Positions 1 through 5,119 are shown, counted from the first letter of the stretch. The stretch: 5,950 nt of DNA from DATAVB01 sp040414495 (GCA_040414495.1 JBEDUI010000013.1:1-5950); one strand, 5' to 3'. The notes: a model not told the origin generated them from the letters alone. Translations and numbers: made by a program.

Positions 1-170
1 GCGAAGCCACCGTCGGCGAGCGACGCTTCGGTTCGTACATAGGCGATTCCGTGATCGGTGCTGGCTACGTAGAGATCTCCGGTCGGGCCGGGGACGCGCA
101 CCCACCGGGCCGCGATCCGGTCGAACAGTCCGGACGGGGGATCGACAGCTAGTTGCGTGAGGTCGGTCAT
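1..170 (-). CDS. Alkyltransferase (Ogt/MGMT)-like protein, N-terminal part only
   Basis: Only the first 56 codons are inside the window; the gene runs off the left edge. It starts at ATG 170, which overlaps the sigma factor stop codon as ATGA, so translation is probably coupled. The visible protein begins MTDLTQLAVDPPSGLFDRIA and continues with a stretch reading RVPGPTGDLYVASTDHGIAY. A segment of the form P-x-G-x-L-Y-V-A-x-T-D-x-G-I-A is what the N-terminal domain of methylated-DNA-protein cysteine methyltransferases looks like. In that family a cysteine in a PCHRV motif accepts alkyl groups from O6-alkylguanine in DNA. The catalytic motif lies outside the window, so the assignment rests on a short, weakly conserved part. 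It could instead be an unrelated protein co-encoded with the sigma factor, such as an anti-sigma factor. I see no zinc-finger (HxxxCxxC) signature in the visible part. Confidence 0.5.
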   Translation of the reverse strand, partial: MTDLTQLAVDPPSGLFDRIAARWVRVPGPTGDLYVASTDHGIAYVRTEASLADGGF

Positions 171-751
171 CGGGACATCTCCTGTGGTGCAGGATTCAGC
201 TCGCGCAGTCGGCGCATACCGCGCGAAATGTGAGATTTGGCGGTGCCTTCGGGGCAACCGAGTACGGCCGCGATTTCGGCGATCGGCAGGTCGTTCACGT
301 GCCGCAGCACGACGGCGATGCGCTGCACCTCAGGTAGATGCAGCAAGAGCGCGGCCAGCTCGTGCCGGGTCTCGTCGCGTTCGGCCAGTGCCTCGGCGCC
401 ATCAGCCGGATCGGCCGGATCGATGTCCCTCAGCGGCTCTTCGGCGACGTGCCGAGCCCGGGTACGTTGCAGGTTGCGCCACGCGTTGAGCAGGATCCTC
501 AGCAGCCAGGCCCGCGGCTGCAGATCGCGGATGCGGTTCGTGTCGTAGCCGCGTAACGCCCGGTAGGCGCGCAGAAACGCCTCCGCGGTCAGGTCTTCGG
601 CGTCGGCCCAACGGCCGGACACCCGCAGCGCGGTGGTGAAGGCGACCCGCCGGTAGGCGTCGTAGAACCGGACGAACCCGGCGTCCAGGTCGTCGGCCAG
701 TGCCGCCGCGACCTCCTGGCAGGGCCGGCTCGGTGCCATCGTTGCCGTCAC
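167..751 (-). CDS. ECF-type (sigma-70 family) RNA polymerase sigma factor
   Basis: A 194-residue alternative sigma factor that would direct RNA polymerase to a specific promoter set. Region 2 covers about residues 24-100. It includes DAEDLTAEAFLRAYRAL (50-66), the core-binding and -10 recognition segment, followed by PRAWLLRILLNAWRN (79-93). An acidic linker (about 104-128, rich in D, A and P) leads to region 4 at about 131-184, whose helix-turn-helix reads IAEIAAVLGCPEGTAKSHIS (157-176). Size and two-domain layout are normal for ECF sigma factors; no extra C-terminal domain is present. The start is GTG 751 or, four codons in, ATG 739. A GGGG sits about 11 nt before the GTG, and neither site is strong. 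The stop overlaps the next gene as ATGA. That partner looks like a DNA alkyltransferase and not an anti-sigma factor, so how the sigma factor is controlled is unclear. Residue L66 uses the rare TTA codon. The ECF subgroup cannot be fixed by eye. Confidence 0.93.
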   Translation of the reverse strand: MTATMAPSRPCQEVAAALADDLDAGFVRFYDAYRRVAFTTALRVSGRWADAEDLTAEAFLRAYRALRGYDTNRIRDLQPRAWLLRILLNAWRNLQRTRARHVAEEPLRDIDPADPADGAEALAERDETRHELAALLLHLPEVQRIAVVLRHVNDLPIAEIAAVLGCPEGTAKSHISRGMRRLRELNPAPQEMSR

Positions 752-793
752 ATCCCGGTTAACCCCGAGCCGCCGCTTACGGTTGCAGCGAGG

Positions 794-1186
794 TCAACTC
801 AACGAGCTGGGGTCCGAGGGGACGTCGACGGCATAGCGGCGCAGCAGCTCCAGCGGCACGATGTCGGCGGCCCGCTCGTGCGTCGCGGCCAGTACGACCG
901 GCGGGGCGGCGCCGGCCTCGTACGCCTGCAGCCACCGCGCGGCCACGACGCACCAGCGATCGCCGGGTTGCAGGCCGGGGAAGCCGTACTCGGGCAACGG
1001 GCTGACCAGATCGTTGCCCGCCTCGCGTTGCTGGGTCAGGAACTCGCTCGTCACCACGGCGCAGACCGTGTGGCTGCCCAGGTCCTCCGGACCCGTGGTG
1101 CAGCAGCCGTCCCGGTAGAACCCGGTCACCGGGTCGGTCCCGCAGGCTTCGAGTTCCTCGCCGAGTACGTTCCGGTCCGCTGTCAT
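794..1186 (-). CDS. DUF2237 family protein
   Basis: A 130-residue soluble protein that matches the conserved DUF2237 family along nearly its whole length. Hallmarks in order: NVLG (6-9), TGFYRDGCC (21-29), DLGSHTVCA (35-43), GNDL (57-60), GFPGLQPGDRWC (68-79) and ATHE (101-104). Five cysteines (15, 28, 29, 42, 79) all fall in or near the conserved blocks, which would suit a metal- or redox-active site, but the biochemical role of the family is not known to me. There is no signal peptide or membrane segment. ATG 1186 is supported by a GGTGGGAG ribosome binding site and by NVLG lying only five residues in. That binding site is in the loop of a perfect hairpin (separate entry). The gene lies 84 bp after the DinB-fold gene and 42 bp before the sigma factor, on the same strand, so it may belong to the same transcript. 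The last ten residues (VPSDPSSLS region) are a variable tail. Confidence 0.92.
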   Translation of the reverse strand: MTADRNVLGEELEACGTDPVTGFYRDGCCTTGPEDLGSHTVCAVVTSEFLTQQREAGNDLVSPLPEYGFPGLQPGDRWCVVAARWLQAYEAGAAPPVVLAATHERAADIVPLELLRRYAVDVPSDPSSLS

Positions 1187-1213
1187 GCCCGGAGTCTCCC
1201 ACCAACTCCGGGC
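1187..1213 (-). promoter_or_regulatory. Perfect hairpin holding the ribosome binding site of the DUF2237 gene
   Basis: On the minus strand GCCCGGAGT (1213-1205) and ACTCCGGGC (1195-1187) form a perfect 9-bp inverted repeat around the 9-nt loop TGGTGGGAG (1204-1196). The stem ends at the base directly before the ATG at 1186. The GGTGGGAG Shine-Dalgarno sequence lies in the loop. As RNA this could gate ribosome access; as DNA it could be an operator. Either role is inferred, but the symmetry itself is seen directly. Confidence 0.6.
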
Positions 1214-1270
1214 TCTGTCTCAGCGCGTATTGCTTAGTCCTCGGACGGCCACGACTCCAGCAACACGCTC

Positions 1271-1780
1271 CTAGGATCGCTCGGCGAGTCCGCGCACGTA
1301 CGAGGCTTGGCCGGCGTGCTGCATATCGTCGCCGATCACGCTGATCAACCGCACGCCCAGCGTGACCGGCGGATTCCAGGAACGGTCCACAATGCGGTCC
1401 AGATCCGGATCGGTGATGCCCTGTACGAACTGAATCGTCTGCTCGTACACGGCGTCGTGATAGCCGAGCAATTGCTCGGCCGAAATCGACCCCAATTGCG
1501 CGACGTCCTCCGGGCGATGTCCATAACCAGTACCGGCCGCGCTGAACGGCAAATCAAACCGCTTGGCCCAACCCTGGGTCGTCCACACCTGCTGCACGCC
1601 AGCGGCGTCGGCGATGTGGTCGTCCTGAATACGGGTGAGGTGCCACACCAACCACGCAATCGAATTCGCCTCGGCGTCCGGCCGGTAGGCCAATTGGTCA
1701 GCGGTTAATCCCGCGACCGCGGAATGGACCACTTCGTGAATCCGGCCGAACGCGTCGACAAGCAGCCCTGCAATGGTCAT
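1271..1780 (-). CDS. DUF664 / DinB-fold protein (possible mycothiol-dependent enzyme)
   Basis: A 169-residue protein with the four-helix DinB/YfiT fold as seen in DUF664 members. Helix 1 has H15 and H19; WLVWHLTRIQDDH (43-55) carries the H47 expected as a metal ligand; DDMQHAGQASYVRG (151-164) supplies H155 in the conserved C-terminal helix. In many DinB proteins this last helix has a second histidine three or four residues on. Here the sequence is HAGQ, so the usual three-histidine metal site would need another ligand such as H15, H55 or Q158. In Actinomycetota related proteins use the thiol mycothiol in transfer or isomerisation reactions; that role is inferred and no substrate can be named. 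ATG 1780 has a clear AAGGAGA site about 9 nt upstream. A TAACAT sequence (minus strand, 1828-1823) could be a -10 element, but no good -35 accompanies it. L25 is a TTA codon. The neighbours give no further clue. Confidence 0.85.
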   Translation of the reverse strand: MTIAGLLVDAFGRIHEVVHSAVAGLTADQLAYRPDAEANSIAWLVWHLTRIQDDHIADAAGVQQVWTTQGWAKRFDLPFSAAGTGYGHRPEDVAQLGSISAEQLLGYHDAVYEQTIQFVQGITDPDLDRIVDRSWNPPVTLGVRLISVIGDDMQHAGQASYVRGLAERS

Positions 1781-1849
1781 CCGGCGACTCTCCTTCGGGT
1801 GAGCGGCACGATCAACACCGTCATGTTACGTCGCCCAGCCGGCGGCGGA

Positions 1850-2005
1850 TTACCAGTAGTGCCGGCGCGGACCAATCATGCGGCCGAACCCGCCGAGCAA
1901 CGCCAGTACCGCTCCGACCAAGAGGAGAATGACGCCGAGCGTCCACAGAATTGCGACTTTCAGTACGAACCCCAGGATTAAAAGGACAATTCCAAGAATT
2001 ATCAC
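1850..2005 (-). CDS. DUF6131 family small membrane protein
   Basis: A 51-residue ORF starting at GTG 2005 and ending at TAA 1850. The protein begins MIILGIVLLILGFVLKVAIL and ends GRMIGPRRHYW. Two hydrophobic helices (about 1-20 and 21-39) are joined by a short turn, with a lone lysine at 16 and a basic-aromatic tail (RRHYW). This is the pattern of the DUF6131 peptides found throughout Actinomycetota, most of which start with MIILGIVLL and end with a RRHW/Y-like tail. They are predicted to sit in the cytoplasmic membrane; their function is not known. An AAGGAG site lies 4 nt before the GTG, slightly close but usable. The gene is 69 bp upstream of the DinB-fold gene on the same strand. Its codons are less GC-rich than those of its neighbours (it uses ATA, ATT, CTT and a TTA at residue 9), in line with the AT-rich DNA upstream. 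Confidence 0.9.
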   Translation of the reverse strand: MIILGIVLLILGFVLKVAILWTLGVILLLVGAVLALLGGFGRMIGPRRHYW

Positions 2006-2156
2006 GGCACTCCTTGTCGCAGTGGGTTTCGGGTGCAGAATTTCCAGTTGTGCAACGTCTGCACGCCTTGGCGCCTAAGTCATTCCCGCTGCGCTCGACA
2101 GTATTCTCGTAATTTCTGGTTTCGAAAATCGCATTTTGGTTAAAGCGGAATTCGCG
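2006..2156. promoter_or_regulatory. AT-rich upstream region of the DUF6131 gene
   Basis: This 151-bp gap lies between the oxidoreductase stop and the DUF6131 start. Counting by hand, 2101-2160 has 22 G or C in 60 bases, far below the surrounding genes. It contains TTTCGAAA (2120-2127) and a perfect 5-3-5 inverted repeat AAAAT-CGC-ATTTT (2125-2137). I expect a promoter for the minus-strand gene here, and possibly a binding site for a repressor or nucleoid protein. I found no -35/-10 pair good enough to name, and no clear terminator for the oxidoreductase. Confidence 0.4.
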
Positions 2157-3611
2157 TTATGCGGCGCGATGGGTTCGGCCCGGGGGATGATCGGCCAGCG
2201 CGGTCCGGGCCGCCTGCCAGCCGCCCATTCCATGCACACCGGCGCCGGGCGGCGTGCTGGCCGAACACAGATACAGGCCCGGGACCGGAGTCCGCCACGG
2301 GTGCAGGCCGTACACCGGTCGCCGGAGAAACTGCGTCAGCATCGCCGATCCGCCCCCGATATCCCCGCCGATGAGGTTGGCGTTGTGGCGTTGCAGCGCC
2401 GCGGGTCCCGCCGTATGCCGGGCCAGTACGAGATCGCGAAATCCCGGCGCGAACCGCTCGATCTGCGCCTCGACCGCCGCCGTCATGTCCACAGTGGACC
2501 CATTGGGAACATGGCAGTACGCCCACAGTGTGTGCTGGTTGGCCGGAGCCCGGCTGGGGTCGGCGACGCAGGCCTGCACCACCAGCACAAACGGCCGTTC
2601 GGGATGCCGGCCCTGCGCGACTTCGTGTTCGCCGGCGGCGATTTCCTCGATCGTCCCGCCCAGGTGCACCGTGCCCGCGCCGGCCACGACTGGATCGCTC
2701 CAGGGCACCGGACCGGACAGAGCCCAGTCGAGCTTGAAAACGCCTGGGCCGTACCGGAACCTCTCCAGCCGGCGGCGATAGTGCCGTGGCAACCGGTCGC
2801 CGGCGACCGCGACCACCTGCCGCGGTGTCAGATCGAGCAGAATGCGCGTTGCATCAGGCAACTCACGTAGATCGTGGACGGGTTGGCCACTGACCGCCTC
2901 GCCGCCGCGCGCCCGCAACCGGGTCAATAGCGCATCGGCGAGTTGCTGCGAACCGCCGCGTACCACCGGCCAGCCGACCTGGTGCGCCAACGCCGCCAGC
3001 AATAACCCGTAGCCGGCCGTGATCGGCGAGTGCAGGTCGAGCATGGCGTGCGTGGCCATACCGGCGAACACAGCGCGCGCCGGCTCGGTCCGGAAGACGG
3101 TACGGGCCATGGCGTGCGCCGGTGGCAGACCGAACGCGCCGAACCGCGCGGCCGCCAGCGGCGCTTTCGGCGGCAGGCTCAGCGGCGAAAGCAACGTATC
3201 CACAAGCGGAAAGCCGCTGCGAGCAGCCGCACCGACCGTGGCCCGCCACGCCCGCGCATCGGGACCGAGCGCAGAAGCGGTGGTAGCCGCGTCGCGGTGG
3301 ACCAGAACGGCCGGCCGGCCATCGAGCGGATGCGCGGCCGGGATGGCCGGGTGCGCCCACCGCACGCCGTCGTGTTCCGGGCCAAGTTCCCGGAACGCCG
3401 GCGAGCCGACCGCCAACGGCAACACGCTGGCGCACCGGTCATGGATGAACCCGGGCCGGGTCAGCTCATCGCTGCGTAGCCCGCCACCGAACCGGTCGGC
3501 CGCCTCAACCAGCAGCACCCGCCGACCCGCCTCGGCCATCGTGACCGCGGCGACCAGCCCGTTCGGTCCGGACCCGACGACGACGGCATCGAACCCGTCG
3601 GCCCGGCTCAT
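2157..3611 (-). CDS. Phytoene desaturase-like (PYROXD2-type) FAD oxidoreductase
   Basis: A 484-residue flavoprotein of the amine-oxidase/phytoene-dehydrogenase superfamily. The N-terminus carries the FAD Rossmann motif VVVGSGPNGLVAA (10-22), then the ribose-binding acidic residue in LLVEAADRFGGG (33-44). The middle has VVRGGSQQLADAL (216-228), which in this family helps form the second FAD-contacting strand set. The C-terminus closes the FAD site with GLYLCSASTPPGAGVHGMGG (445-464). Length and motif order are those of the PYROXD2-like branch, not of classical carotenoid CrtI enzymes. No carotenoid genes are nearby, so a carotenoid role is not supported and the substrate is unknown. The protein has no signal peptide. 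ATG 3611 gives the N-terminus usual for the family, but it lacks a good ribosome binding site. The strong site 71 nt upstream serves a different frame (see the upstream ORFs). Upstream of ATG 3611 the same frame has no other start codon before a TAA near 3690. Confidence 0.88.
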   Translation of the reverse strand: MSRADGFDAVVVGSGPNGLVAAVTMAEAGRRVLLVEAADRFGGGLRSDELTRPGFIHDRCASVLPLAVGSPAFRELGPEHDGVRWAHPAIPAAHPLDGRPAVLVHRDAATTASALGPDARAWRATVGAAARSGFPLVDTLLSPLSLPPKAPLAAARFGAFGLPPAHAMARTVFRTEPARAVFAGMATHAMLDLHSPITAGYGLLLAALAHQVGWPVVRGGSQQLADALLTRLRARGGEAVSGQPVHDLRELPDATRILLDLTPRQVVAVAGDRLPRHYRRRLERFRYGPGVFKLDWALSGPVPWSDPVVAGAGTVHLGGTIEEIAAGEHEVAQGRHPERPFVLVVQACVADPSRAPANQHTLWAYCHVPNGSTVDMTAAVEAQIERFAPGFRDLVLARHTAGPAALQRHNANLIGGDIGGGSAMLTQFLRRPVYGLHPWRTPVPGLYLCSASTPPGAGVHGMGGWQAARTALADHPPGRTHRAA

Positions 3612-3654
3612 CGGCGACTGCCCATCGGGGCGGCGCGGCTCATCGTCGACTGCC
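3599..3654. repeat. Imperfect direct repeat (24-bp copies, 32-bp period) across the oxidoreductase start
   Basis: Copies at 3599-3622 and 3631-3654 match at 22 of 24 positions; the differences are at the fifth and sixteenth bases. Each copy includes an ATG with a preceding GGCAGTCG (minus strand). Because the period, 32 bp, is not a multiple of three, the duplicated start codon is out of frame with the gene. A weaker third unit (20 of 32 positions alike) may extend to 3675. Confidence 0.8.
3608..3643 (-). other. Upstream ORF 2 of the oxidoreductase (11 codons)
   Basis: ATG 3643 opens a short ORF encoding MSRAAPMGSRR and stops at TGA 3610-3608. That stop overlaps the oxidoreductase ATG (3611) as ATGA. 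Its first codons nearly copy those of the oxidoreductase (MSRA in both) because of a 32-bp direct repeat. It has no Shine-Dalgarno site of its own and would be reached by re-initiation from upstream ORF 1. Whether it is translated cannot be told from sequence. Confidence 0.4.
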
Positions 3655-3675
3655 GACGCTGGTGCAGCGGAACAC
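3640..3675 (-). other. Upstream ORF 1 of the oxidoreductase (11 codons)
   Basis: GTG 3675 lies 6 nt after a perfect AAGGAGG Shine-Dalgarno site (minus strand, 3688-3682). The ORF encodes MFRCTSVGSRR and stops at TGA 3642-3640, overlapping the next ATG (3643) as ATGA. The strong site and ideal spacing make ribosome loading here likely. The peptide ends GSRR like that of ORF 2. It could be a leader for translational coupling, or a sign that an indel separated the real start from its gene. Confidence 0.45.
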
Positions 3676-3695
3676 GGTGTGCCTCCTTAGCCGTC

Positions 3696-3701
3696 ACCCT
3701 A
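3696..3701 (-). promoter_or_regulatory. Possible -10 element for the oxidoreductase transcript
   Basis: On the minus strand TAGGGT sits 7 nt before the AAGGAGG site of upstream ORF 1, within the palindrome CCCTAGGG. TAGGGT-like -10 hexamers are common in Actinomycetota. No recognisable -35 lies 17-19 nt upstream, so this is tentative. A transcript from here would have a very short leader before upstream ORF 1. Confidence 0.3.
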
Positions 3702-3781
3702 GGGCCACCGGTTCCCGTTTTTCCGGCGATCATGCGCGCTCAAGCGCCACGTGCCCGGGGAATGCCAGCTTGCTTGCAACG

Positions 3782-3804
3782 GTTACCGATAACGCCAGAT
3801 GGCG
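3782..3804. promoter_or_regulatory. Two small dyads ahead of rpmJ, possible operator
   Basis: GTTA-CCGA-TAAC (3782-3793) is followed at once by CGCCA-GA-TGGCG (3793-3804), and the Shine-Dalgarno site begins two bases later. Genes for cysteine-free L36 are often repressed by the zinc sensor Zur, so an operator is expected here. Neither dyad resembles the AT-rich Zur box known from Streptomyces and Mycobacterium, so Zur control is only a possibility. Confidence 0.3.
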
Positions 3805-3817
3805 GAAGGAGAACCAG

Positions 3818-3940
3818 ATGAAGGCCAGGGCGTCGCTTCGCTCGCTCAAGAAGAAGCCGGGTTCGGTGGTCGTACGCCGGCACGGAACGGTCTTTGTGAT
3901 CAACAAGCGTGACCCGCGCTGGAAGGCCCGGCAGAGCTAA
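3818..3940 (+). CDS. rpmJ: 50S ribosomal protein L36, zinc-independent (type B) form
   Basis: A 40-residue basic protein, MKARASLRSLKKKPGSVVVR followed by RHGTVFVINKRDPRWKARQS. It is the alternative form of L36, a small protein of the large ribosomal subunit that packs against 23S rRNA. The standard form binds zinc through a Cys3-His site; here there is no cysteine at all, and VINKRDPR-KARQ is the signature of the zinc-free (C-minus, YkgO-like) type. Bacteria use this form to replace the zinc-binding one when zinc is short, which frees zinc; that role is known for the family and inferred here. ATG 3818 has an excellent AAGGAG site with 6-nt spacing. The gene stands alone between two flavoprotein genes, not in a ribosomal operon as the main rpmJ would, which agrees with its being the paralogue. 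It is divergent from the oxidoreductase and followed by a strong hairpin, so it is probably transcribed by itself. Confidence 0.95.
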   Translation: MKARASLRSLKKKPGSVVVRRHGTVFVINKRDPRWKARQS

Positions 3941-3949
3941 AGCCAATTT

Positions 3950-3984
3950 GCCGGTCCGCGGCGTCACCGATGCCGCGGTCCGGC
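3950..3984 (+). terminator. Strong hairpin after rpmJ, likely terminator or attenuator
   Basis: Arms 3950-3962 and 3972-3984 (13 nt each) pair with a single T-T mismatch around a 9-nt loop, starting 9 nt after the rpmJ stop. There is no T-tract on either strand: the plus strand is followed by GTAAAAA. U-less hairpins do occur as terminators in high-GC Actinomycetota. The right-arm sequence CCGGC (3980-3984) can also pair with GCCGG at 3992-3996, giving a weaker alternative hairpin just ahead of the next gene. Confidence 0.6.
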
Positions 3985-4019
3985 GTAAAAAGCCGGTAAA
4001 GCAAGGAGTATGCGGAAGA

Positions 4020-4052
4020 ATGGCCACGATCCGGTCGTTAGCGTCGGCGTGA
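4020..4052 (+). other. Possible upstream ORF of the monooxygenase (10 codons)
   Basis: ATG 4020 lies 11 nt after AAGGAG (4003-4008) and opens an ORF for MATIRSLASA. It stops at TGA 4050-4052, which overlaps the candidate start ATG 4052 as TGATG. This would let ribosomes that load at AAGGAG re-initiate on the monooxygenase. Spacing is longer than ideal, so this is weaker than the case before the phytoene desaturase-like gene. Confidence 0.3.
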
Positions 4053-5119
4053 TGAATACCGATGTGCCTATCGATGTGGTGGTGATCGGAGCGGGTCAGG
4101 CTGGGCTGTCGGCCGCCTATTTCCTGCGTCGCGGGGGATTTGCCCCCGGATCCGGCTATGTCGTTCTCGACGGGGCGGAGGGTCCCGGCGGTGCTTGGCA
4201 GTACCGCTGGCCGACTCTCCGCCTCGTCGACGTTCACGGCATTTATCAACTTCCCGGTATGCCGCTGCGGGCCTTGGATGAGAACCGCCCTGCCTCCGAT
4301 GTGATCGCGGAGTACTTCGCGGCGTACGAACGGGAATTCGAGCTTCCGGTACGCCGGCCGGTCCGGGTGGATGCCGTCCGGCGCGCCGATTCGGGCCGGC
4401 TGGTGGTGGACACCTCGGCCGGATCGTGGACGACCCGCGCGGTCATCAACGCCACCGGCACCTGGACCAAGCCGTTCTGGCCGCATTATCCGGGCCAGGA
4501 GACGTTCCGGGGCCGGCAATTGCACACCGCTGACTACCGTGGCCCGGCCGAATTCGCCGGCCAGCATGTGGTCGTGGTTGGCGGCGGGACCTCGGCCGTA
4601 CAGCTGCTGACCGAGATCGCCGAGGTGACGAGCACGACGTGGGTGACACGGCGGCCGCCCCGGTTCCGGGACGAGCCGTTCACGCGGGAGGACGGGCGGG
4701 CCGCGGTCGCGTTGATCGACCAGCGGGTCCGGGCCGGCCAGCCACCGGGCAGCATCGTCAGCGCCACCGGCCTGCACCTGAGTCCCGAACTGCGCGCGGC
4801 CCAGCGGCGCGGCGTGCTGGACCGGCGGCCGATGTTCGAGCGGATCACGCCTGACGGGGTGGCATGGTCCTCGGACTTCGTCCGTGCCGACGTCATTCTG
4901 TGGTGCACCGGATTCCGGGCGGCGCTGGATCATCTGGCCCCGCTGCATTTGCGTGAGCCTGGCGGCGGCATCCGGATGGACGGCACCCGGGTAGTGGCCG
5001 AGCCGCGGCTGCATCTGGTCGGCTACGGGCCTTCGGCCAGCACGATCGGTGCTAACCGGGCCGGGCGGACCGCCGTACGCGAGATCCGCGAGCTGCTCGC
5101 CCCGGCGTTGTCAGCCTGA
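4052..5119 (+). CDS. FAD/NAD(P)H-dependent monooxygenase-like oxidoreductase (CzcO/FMO type)
   Basis: A 355-residue flavoprotein with two dinucleotide-binding folds, as in flavin monooxygenases and related CzcO-like proteins. The FAD motif is VVVIGAGQAGLSAAYFL (9-25) with acidic D40, then GGAW (47-50). VINATGTW (131-138) is the first ATG-type motif. FRGRQLHTADY (152-162) fits the family fingerprint FxGxxxHxxxY/W. HVVVVGGGTSAVQLL (172-186) is the NADPH-binding motif, with R200/R201 placed to hold the phosphate. ILWCTGF (282-288) and GYGPSASTIGANRAGR (324-339) close the FAD site. The family oxidises small molecules with O2 and NADPH, or acts as a reductase; the substrate cannot be named. Start choice is uncertain: ATG 4010 is in frame (369 residues), but the AAGGAG at 4003-4008 is only 1 nt away, too close. 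ATG 4052 (or GTG 4049) gives the family's usual short lead-in but has no ribosome binding site. It is convergent with the next gene, 9 bp apart. Confidence 0.85.
   Translation: MNTDVPIDVVVIGAGQAGLSAAYFLRRGGFAPGSGYVVLDGAEGPGGAWQYRWPTLRLVDVHGIYQLPGMPLRALDENRPASDVIAEYFAAYEREFELPVRRPVRVDAVRRADSGRLVVDTSAGSWTTRAVINATGTWTKPFWPHYPGQETFRGRQLHTADYRGPAEFAGQHVVVVGGGTSAVQLLTEIAEVTSTTWVTRRPPRFRDEPFTREDGRAAVALIDQRVRAGQPPGSIVSATGLHLSPELRAAQRRGVLDRRPMFERITPDGVAWSSDFVRADVILWCTGFRAALDHLAPLHLREPGGGIRMDGTRVVAEPRLHLVGYGPSASTIGANRAGRTAVREIRELLAPALSA

Noticed and set aside
777..1205. 142-codon minus-strand frame over the DUF2237 gene
   Set aside because: A different frame on the same strand as a well-conserved protein; the translation is arginine- and glycine-rich noise.
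2136..2870. 244-codon plus-strand frame opposite the phytoene desaturase-like gene
   Set aside because: Antisense shadow rich in R, P and A, with no motif and no ribosome binding site.
3019..3690. 223-codon plus-strand frame opposite the start of the same gene
   Set aside because: Same shadow effect; composition is S, A, R and P rich without domains.
3711..3716. GGGAAC on the minus strand as a -35 element for an ECF sigma factor
   Set aside because: No GTT- or CGT-type -10 partner at 15-18 nt downstream, so it does not make a complete ECF promoter.
3740..5014. 424-codon open frame on the minus strand opposite the monooxygenase gene
   Set aside because: It is antisense to a gene with clear FAD and NADPH motifs. 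Its translation is low-complexity in R, P, G and H with no recognisable domain. Long antisense frames are expected in GC-rich coding DNA.
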